A DNA stretch of 17,342 bases from an uncultured Lachnospiraceae bacterium. Its GTDB lineage: Bacteria > Bacillota > Clostridia > Lachnospirales > Lachnospiraceae. The notes under the pieces are model-generated. The model saw nothing but the letters and a program-made list of their open reading frames with translations, was not told the DNA's origin and did not search any database. Every line of letters begins with the position of its first letter. Positions within the stretch are counted from its first letter, which is position 1. This document shows positions 12,571 to 17,342 of this stretch, in pieces. Both the position numbers and the translations under genes were made by a program. The stretch spans positions 1-17,342 of the forward strand of contig CAJUSQ010000063.1 in the NCBI GenBank assembly GCA_910588885.1. The letters are read 5' to 3'.

Positions 12571-14886
12571 ATGGTTGATATGAAGTTAATTGAGAAGGAA
12601 GAGGCCCAGGAAAGGGCGATACAGGCAGATCATATTAAGCCAACCAAAGAATTTGCAAGTCCCGAGAGCTTATATGACGAATTGATTGCCGGAGTGCGTC
12701 GTTATCATCCCTCTGGGGATATTTCGATCATTGAGAAGGCATATAAGATTGCAGAGGAAGCCCACAGAGGCCAGGTGCGTAAATCCGGGGAAGCCTATAT
12801 TATACATCCGCTTTGTGTGGCAATTATTTTAGCCGAGCTGGAATTGGATAAAGAAACGATTGTGGCGGGCCTGCTTCATGACGTGGTGGAAGATACGGTA
12901 ATGACGGAACATGAGATTGTCCGGGAATTCAGCGAGGAGGTTGCGCTTTTGGTGGACGGCGTAACCAAGCTGGATAAGCTTTCCTATGATGTGGATAAGG
13001 TAGAGCTGCAGGCAGAGAACCTGCGGAAAATGTTTTTGGCGATGGCAAAGGACATCCGTGTAATTCTTGTAAAGCTTGCGGACCGCCTTCACAATATGCG
13101 TACTTTGAAATATATGAGGCCGGAAAAGCAGCGGGAGATTGCCCGGGAAACCATGGATATTTACGCGCCCATTGCCCAGCGGCTGGGAATTTCCAAGGTG
13201 AAAATCGAATTGGACGATCTGTCTTTGAAATATCTGGAACCGGAAGCTTATTATGACCTGGTGGAGAAGATTGCGCTTCGGAAAAGCGCCCGGGAGGAAT
13301 ATATCCAGGATTTGGTGCGGGAGGTTAGGGACCATGTGGAAAAGGCCGGGATCAAAGCTAATATTGACGGCCGTGCAAAGCATTTTTTCAGTATATATAA
13401 AAAAATGGTAAATCAGCATAAGACCCTGGATCAAATCTACGATTTATTTGCAATCCGGATTATTGTGGACAACGTAAGGGACTGCTATGGAGCGCTGGGA
13501 GTGATTCATGCCAAGTATAAGCCCATTCCGGGCCGTTTTAAGGATTATATCGCCATGCCGAAGCCCAATATGTACCAGTCCCTGCATACGACGCTGATCG
13601 GCCCGACCGGGCAGCTGTTTGAGATACAGATCCGTACCTATGAGATGCATCGGACTTCGGAATACGGGATTGCGGCTCATTGGAAATATAAAGAAGCCGG
13701 AAACAGCAATCAGGCGGCCAAGAACAAAGAAGAAGAGAAGATCAGCTGGCTAAGGCAGATCCTGGAATGGCAGAGGGATTTATCCGATAACCGGGAATTT
13801 ATGAGCCTTCTGAAAAGCGATCTGGATCTTTTTTCCGATATGGTATTCTGCTTTACTCCTACCGGGGATGTGAAAAACCTGCCCAGCGGCTCCACTACGA
13901 TTGACTTCGCCTATGCGATCCATTCGGCAGTGGGAAATAAAATGATCGGCGCAAAGGTCAATGGGAAGCTTGTAAATATTGACTATGTAATCCAAAATGG
14001 TGACAGGATTGAAGTATTAACTTCACAAAATTCAAAAGGCCCCAGCCGGGATTGGCTGAATATTGTAAAAAGCACCCAGGCCAAGAATAAGATCAACCAG
14101 TGGTTCCGCAGCGAATTTAAGGAGGAGAATATTTCCAGGGGCAAGGATATGATGATTCAGTACTGCAAGTCCAGGAATATCGACTGGTCGGAGCTGAACA
14201 AACCGGAATACCAGCAGAAAATCATGCGGAAATACGGATTTCGGGATTGGGATTCTACCTTGGCGGCAGTGGGTCACGGCGGTCTGAAGGAAGGCCAGAT
14301 CATCAATAAGATGCAGGAATATCACCAGAAAGACCATCAGGCACTGATTACGGATGAAGAGATCCTGGAAAGCCTTGGGAATACGGCTTCGGCAGGGGCA
14401 AAAGGCCGTCAGGGGGAGCAGAAGAAATCCAAAAGCGGCATTACGGTCCGGGGCCTTGCGGACGTGGCAGTCCGTTTTTCCAAATGCTGTTCCCCGGTAC
14501 CGGGAGACGAGATCGTCGGCTTTGTAACTCGGGGACGGGGGGTATCTATTCACCGGACAGATTGCGTGAATATCCTAAGCCTTTCCGATATTGAGCGGGC
14601 CAGGCTTCTGGAAGCAGACTGGGCCGGAGAAGAAGGGGAAACCGGTCTGTTTATGGCAGGAATCAAGGTCTATGGAAATAACCGTACCGGGCTTTTGGTA
14701 GACGTGACCAGGATTTTTACGGAACGGCAGATTGATATTGATTCCGTCCATTCCAACACCAGCAAGCAGGGCGTTGCTACGATCACCCTTGCGTTCAGTA
14801 TTCGCGGAAAAGAGGAGCTGCAGTCTCTGATTGATAAGATCCGCCAGGTGGAAAGCGTGATTGACGTGGAGCGTACGACGGGCTGA
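12571..14886 (+). CDS. relA: Bifunctional (p)ppGpp synthetase/hydrolase (Rel)
   Basis: This 771-residue stringent-response enzyme makes pppGpp/ppGpp from ATP and GTP/GDP and also degrades it. All domains are present. The HD hydrolase (~45-200) carries H65, the H103-D104 pair in LLHDVVEDT, and KLADRLHNMRTL. The synthetase (~240-370) carries GRAKHFFSIYKK, AIRIIVD, the GRFKD motif of bifunctional enzymes at 321-325, and E351 in FEIQIRT. The TGS domain is ~423-485, a helical domain reaches to ~600, the zinc-finger/RIS part contains CCSPVPGD (C639, C640) and HRTDC (661-665), and the ACT domain is 693-771. No key residue is missing. AGGCGGGG (about 12555-12562) serves as ribosome binding site. In many Clostridia the next gene is dtd; here an MBL hydrolase follows directly. 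Confidence 0.97.
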   Translation: MVDMKLIEKEEAQERAIQADHIKPTKEFASPESLYDELIAGVRRYHPSGDISIIEKAYKIAEEAHRGQVRKSGEAYIIHPLCVAIILAELELDKETIVAGLLHDVVEDTVMTEHEIVREFSEEVALLVDGVTKLDKLSYDVDKVELQAENLRKMFLAMAKDIRVILVKLADRLHNMRTLKYMRPEKQREIARETMDIYAPIAQRLGISKVKIELDDLSLKYLEPEAYYDLVEKIALRKSAREEYIQDLVREVRDHVEKAGIKANIDGRAKHFFSIYKKMVNQHKTLDQIYDLFAIRIIVDNVRDCYGALGVIHAKYKPIPGRFKDYIAMPKPNMYQSLHTTLIGPTGQLFEIQIRTYEMHRTSEYGIAAHWKYKEAGNSNQAAKNKEEEKISWLRQILEWQRDLSDNREFMSLLKSDLDLFSDMVFCFTPTGDVKNLPSGSTTIDFAYAIHSAVGNKMIGAKVNGKLVNIDYVIQNGDRIEVLTSQNSKGPSRDWLNIVKSTQAKNKINQWFRSEFKEENISRGKDMMIQYCKSRNIDWSELNKPEYQQKIMRKYGFRDWDSTLAAVGHGGLKEGQIINKMQEYHQKDHQALITDEEILESLGNTASAGAKGRQGEQKKSKSGITVRGLADVAVRFSKCCSPVPGDEIVGFVTRGRGVSIHRTDCVNILSLSDIERARLLEADWAGEEGETGLFMAGIKVYGNNRTGLLVDVTRIFTERQIDIDSVHSNTSKQGVATITLAFSIRGKEELQSLIDKIRQVESVIDVERTTG

Positions 14887-14922
14887 GTTTGTGAAAAATC
14901 GTTTTAGAATTATTTGGAAAAT

Positions 14923-14966
14923 ACGCCGTAAAAGGCGTTGGTGCAGGCCCTGCAAAGACGGCCTGC
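14923..14966 (+). other. Two hairpins between rel and the MBL gene
   Basis: ACGCC (14923-14927) pairs with GGCGT (14934-14938), and GCAGGCC (14943-14949) pairs with GGCCTGC (14960-14966). No T run follows either, so they are more likely intercistronic mRNA structures than terminators. The second ends just before the ribosome binding site of the MBL gene. Confidence 0.6.
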
Positions 14967-14981
14967 AAATGAGGAGGATTT

Positions 14982-15611
14982 ATGCTGCAGATAGAAGTAG
15001 AAGGATATTGTGTGGGCGATGTGCAGACGAACTGTTACTTTGCCGTAAATAAAGAAACCAGGGAGATGTTCGTGGTAGATCCGGGCGCTTCTGCCGATAT
15101 GCTGGCAGAGGAGATTCGAAAAAAAGGATATCAGCCCAAAGCCATACTTTTAACCCATGGGCATTTTGACCATGCCGGGGAAGCAGAAAAGCTGGCGGGG
15201 CTGTTGGATGTGAAGATTTATGCCCATGAAGCGGAGCAGGAAACCCTGGAAAATTCCCGCTGCAATGTATCCGGAATGTTTGGGCCGGGAGAAAAATATC
15301 ATGCGGATGTGTACGTGAAGGACGGACAGATGCTGGAACTGGCCGGATTTTCAGTCCGGGTGCTGCATACGCCGGGCCATACAACCGGAGGCTGCTGCTA
15401 TTATATTCCCAAGGAAGCGGTTCTGTTTTCCGGGGATACGCTGTTTTGTCAGTCGGTGGGCCGGACGGATTTTCCAGGCGGAAGCATGGGGCAGTTGGTG
15501 AACAGCATTCGTTCAAAGCTGCTGGATCTGCCGGAGTACACCAAGGTATATCCGGGACATATGGATCAGACAACGATTGGACAGGAGAAGCAGATGAATC
15601 CGTTTTTGTAG
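14982..15611 (+). CDS. MBL-fold metallo-hydrolase (glyoxalase II-like)
   Basis: This protein has 209 residues and is a metallo-beta-lactamase-fold hydrolase of the short glyoxalase II-like kind. The metal-binding motif THGHFDH is at residues 58-64 (H59, H61, D63, H64). H133 in HTPGHTTGGCC, D152 in FSGDTLF and H193 in YPGHMDQTT complete a two-metal site. VDPGAS near 32-37 is the usual early loop. AGGAGG about 5 bp before the ATG sets the start. It is probably co-transcribed with rel and is closed off by the terminator at 15635-15670. The substrate is not known: thioester hydrolysis such as S-lactoylglutathione-like compounds is the family's typical chemistry, but most Clostridia lack glutathione. 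Confidence 0.92.
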   Translation: MLQIEVEGYCVGDVQTNCYFAVNKETREMFVVDPGASADMLAEEIRKKGYQPKAILLTHGHFDHAGEAEKLAGLLDVKIYAHEAEQETLENSRCNVSGMFGPGEKYHADVYVKDGQMLELAGFSVRVLHTPGHTTGGCCYYIPKEAVLFSGDTLFCQSVGRTDFPGGSMGQLVNSIRSKLLDLPEYTKVYPGHMDQTTIGQEKQMNPFL

Positions 15612-15634
15612 GAAAATGGGTTGTTTTGCGGATG

Positions 15635-15670
15635 AAACAGTTGTTTCAGGAAAGGAAGCAACTGTTTTTT
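15635..15670 (+). terminator. Rho-independent terminator after the MBL gene
   Basis: AAACAGTTG (15635-15643) pairs perfectly with CAACTGTTT (15659-15667), followed by a T run to 15670. It lies 23 bp after the MBL stop and separates the rel-MBL unit from hemZ. Confidence 0.9.
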
Positions 15671-15727
15671 GCTGTGTGAAAAATGATATGGCCGCTTTGG
15701 CAGGCGCTGGGAAAAGGGAAGAAAATT

Positions 15728-17254
15728 ATGATCAAAGTAAAGTTAAGTGAAGCAAATTTTGAATACGATATCCATTCGCTGGTAAAAGCATTTTTTCCAA
15801 AGGAGGAGGTGCAGGTTACTGCGGGGCAGAAGGAGGATTCCGGGGAGCCTTTGTTTACCCTGGAGATTCGGTATGAAATCCGAAGCCTGCGGGAATGCGT
15901 GCCGGAAAAAGGGGATGGAGGAGCCCCGGAACGGAGCTTTGCAGGATCCGGTACGGAGACATTCCCGGAGGATCGTATCATTATTTTTCTGGACGGGGCA
16001 GAGCAGGTACGGACAGCCGTCAATTACAAAGACAGGCCCGGGACGAAGAACCGGTTGAAACAGTCCTTGTATCAGGTGCTTTCTGACTATACCAAACGGA
16101 CGCTTCCCTGGGGAACCTTGACCGGGATCCGGCCAACCAAGCTGCCGATGGCGTTTTTGGAAGAGGGGCGGGAACCGGGATGGATTCGCAAGTATATGCG
16201 GGATACCTATTTTGCCAGTGAGGAAAAGATTGATTTAAGCATTGAGATTGCAGAACGGGAGCTTACGCTTTTGCAAAAGCTGGATTATGAGGAGGGGTAC
16301 AGCCTGTATATCGGAATTCCCTTTTGCCCCACGACCTGCCTTTACTGTTCCTTTCCGTCGTTTCCGGTGGGAAAATGGGCGGGGCGTGTAGGGGAATATC
16401 TGGAAGCGTTGGAAAAGGAAATTGATTTTACGGCGGATGTCATGAAAGAAAAAAAGCTGAATGCCATCTATATCGGGGGCGGTACGCCGACAACGCTGAC
16501 GGCCGGGGAGCTTGACAAACTTTTTACAAAGCTGGAGCAGGCATTTGATTTTTCCTGGCTTTTGGAATACACCGTAGAAGCGGGACGGCCTGACAGTATT
16601 ACCCGGGAGAAGCTTCAGGCCATGAAACAGCATGGGATTACCAGAATTTCCATCAATCCCCAGACCATGAAGCAGGAAACCTTAGACCGGATCGGCCGCC
16701 GTCATACGACAGAGCAGACCATAGAAAGCTTTTTCCTGGCCCGGGAGTTGGGATTTGACAATATCAATATGGATTTAATCCTGGGCCTTCCGGGGGAAAC
16801 TGCTTCGGACGTGGAACAAACGATGGAACATTTAAAAGCTCTGGCGCCGGATAGTATCACGGTGCATTCCCTGGCTGTAAAACGTGCCTCCCGCCTGCGG
16901 CTTCTCCTGGAGGAGTATCCGTCTGTTTCCGCAGAGGAAATGGGGGAGATGGTGAAAAGGGCCGCCTGCGGAGCCGAAGAGATGGGGCAGGAGCCCTATT
17001 ACCTGTACCGCCAGAAAAATATGGCGGGGAATTATGAAAATGTAGGATATGCGGCGGCGGGGAAAGCCGGTATTTACAATATCCTGATTATGGAAGAGAA
17101 ACAGACCATAGTTGCCTGCGGAGCCGGTAGCGTATCAAAAAGGGTATACCCTGACGGACGTATCGAGAGATGCGAAAATGTCAAGGATGTAGCGTCTTTC
17201 ATAGAAAGAATCGACGAGATGATTGAGAGAAAACGGAAACTTCTTGAAGATTAA
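15728..17254 (+). CDS. hemZ: Coproporphyrinogen III oxidase-like radical SAM protein HemZ
   Basis: This protein has 508 residues with the start at 15728. The N terminus MIKVKLSEANFEYDIHSLVK is then as in the HemZ family; the frame is open back to an ATG at 15683, but that has no ribosome binding site. The first ~190 residues are the HemZ-specific N-terminal part with TGIRPTKLPM. The radical SAM domain carries CPTTCLYC (C200, C204, C207) for the 4Fe-4S cluster, GGGTPTTL at 250-257 for SAM, and INMDLILGLPGET further on. The family is related to HemN, which oxidises coproporphyrinogen III without oxygen. HemZ proteins in Clostridia often occur in species without full haem synthesis, so the true substrate is uncertain. 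In related genomes hisS and aspS usually follow; the window ends before that can be seen. Confidence 0.93.
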   Translation: MIKVKLSEANFEYDIHSLVKAFFPKEEVQVTAGQKEDSGEPLFTLEIRYEIRSLRECVPEKGDGGAPERSFAGSGTETFPEDRIIIFLDGAEQVRTAVNYKDRPGTKNRLKQSLYQVLSDYTKRTLPWGTLTGIRPTKLPMAFLEEGREPGWIRKYMRDTYFASEEKIDLSIEIAERELTLLQKLDYEEGYSLYIGIPFCPTTCLYCSFPSFPVGKWAGRVGEYLEALEKEIDFTADVMKEKKLNAIYIGGGTPTTLTAGELDKLFTKLEQAFDFSWLLEYTVEAGRPDSITREKLQAMKQHGITRISINPQTMKQETLDRIGRRHTTEQTIESFFLARELGFDNINMDLILGLPGETASDVEQTMEHLKALAPDSITVHSLAVKRASRLRLLLEEYPSVSAEEMGEMVKRAACGAEEMGQEPYYLYRQKNMAGNYENVGYAAAGKAGIYNILIMEEKQTIVACGAGSVSKRVYPDGRIERCENVKDVASFIERIDEMIERKRKLLED

Positions 17255-17268
17255 AAAGAGTTTCTGTT

Positions 17269-17296
17269 GTACATCAAAATGGGGTTAGTACATCAA
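17269..17296. repeat. Direct repeat GTACATCAA after hemZ
   Basis: GTACATCAA occurs at 17269-17277 and again at 17288-17296, a 19-bp period. A related inverse sequence TTGATGATGTA follows near 17323-17335. These lie in the 88 bp non-coding end of the window and may be regulator sites or leader RNA of the next gene; no promoter can be assigned safely. Confidence 0.5.
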
Positions 17297-17342
17297 TTTT
17301 TTACCCGGTAGTACTGAATAATACTTGATGATGTAGAGGAAC

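Noticed and set aside
12829..13434. A 201-codon open frame on the minus strand inside rel
   Set aside because: It lies fully inside a well-conserved gene, lacks a ribosome binding site and resembles no family.
14980..15573. A 197-codon minus-strand frame opposite the MBL gene
   Set aside because: It mirrors a gene with complete metal-binding motifs and is rich in Pro/Ser as expected for an antisense shadow.

Overview
The window looks like a chromosomal segment of a gut-type Firmicute, probably class Clostridia and likely Lachnospiraceae. The grounds are strong AGGAGG ribosome binding sites, the padR-DUF1700-DUF4097-pspC operon, a class B sortase paired with a surface protein, and the core run relA/spoT - MBL hydrolase - hemZ. 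The genus is an inference only.

Region 1 (1-4190) is a tRNA-linked scrap heap of mobile DNA. It starts with the 3' end of tRNA-Pro(GGG) and its terminator. Then come a frameshifted and truncated parA start, a structured non-coding stretch, and an intact tetR-SDR pair under a near-consensus promoter with a likely operator. These are followed by the truncated start of a third gene of that operon, a small stand-alone FakA/DAK-like gene, an AT-rich gene broken by two frameshifts, a 60-codon piece of a phage portal gene, and an XRE regulator with its own terminator. No integrase, relaxase or second attachment site is visible, so this reads as the residue of several insertions, not as one live element.

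Region 2 (4195-8890, minus strand) is a two-gene cell-surface operon. It encodes a 1254-residue secreted protein with Ig-like repeats and then a class B sortase 6 bp downstream. The protein ends exactly at SPKTGE, a sortase-B-like motif with no hydrophobic segment or charged tail after it. This is the most unusual point in the window.

Region 3 (8885-9202) is an AT-rich divergent promoter region. Region 4 (9203-11474, plus strand) is a tightly coupled four-gene envelope operon: PadR regulator, DUF1700 membrane protein, DUF4097 protein and PspC-domain protein. The first three genes are joined by ATGA overlaps.

Region 5 (11556-17254, plus strand) is ordinary chromosome. It holds a GNAT acetyltransferase with a HAD-like N-terminal part, the bifunctional (p)ppGpp synthetase/hydrolase, an MBL-fold hydrolase, a terminator, and HemZ (radical SAM coproporphyrinogen oxidase-like). 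The last 88 bases are non-coding and carry short direct repeats. I found no CRISPR array, rRNA or complete insertion sequence. I also found no convincing new multi-gene defence or other system; the best candidates for novelty are the tailless sortase substrate and the mosaic island.
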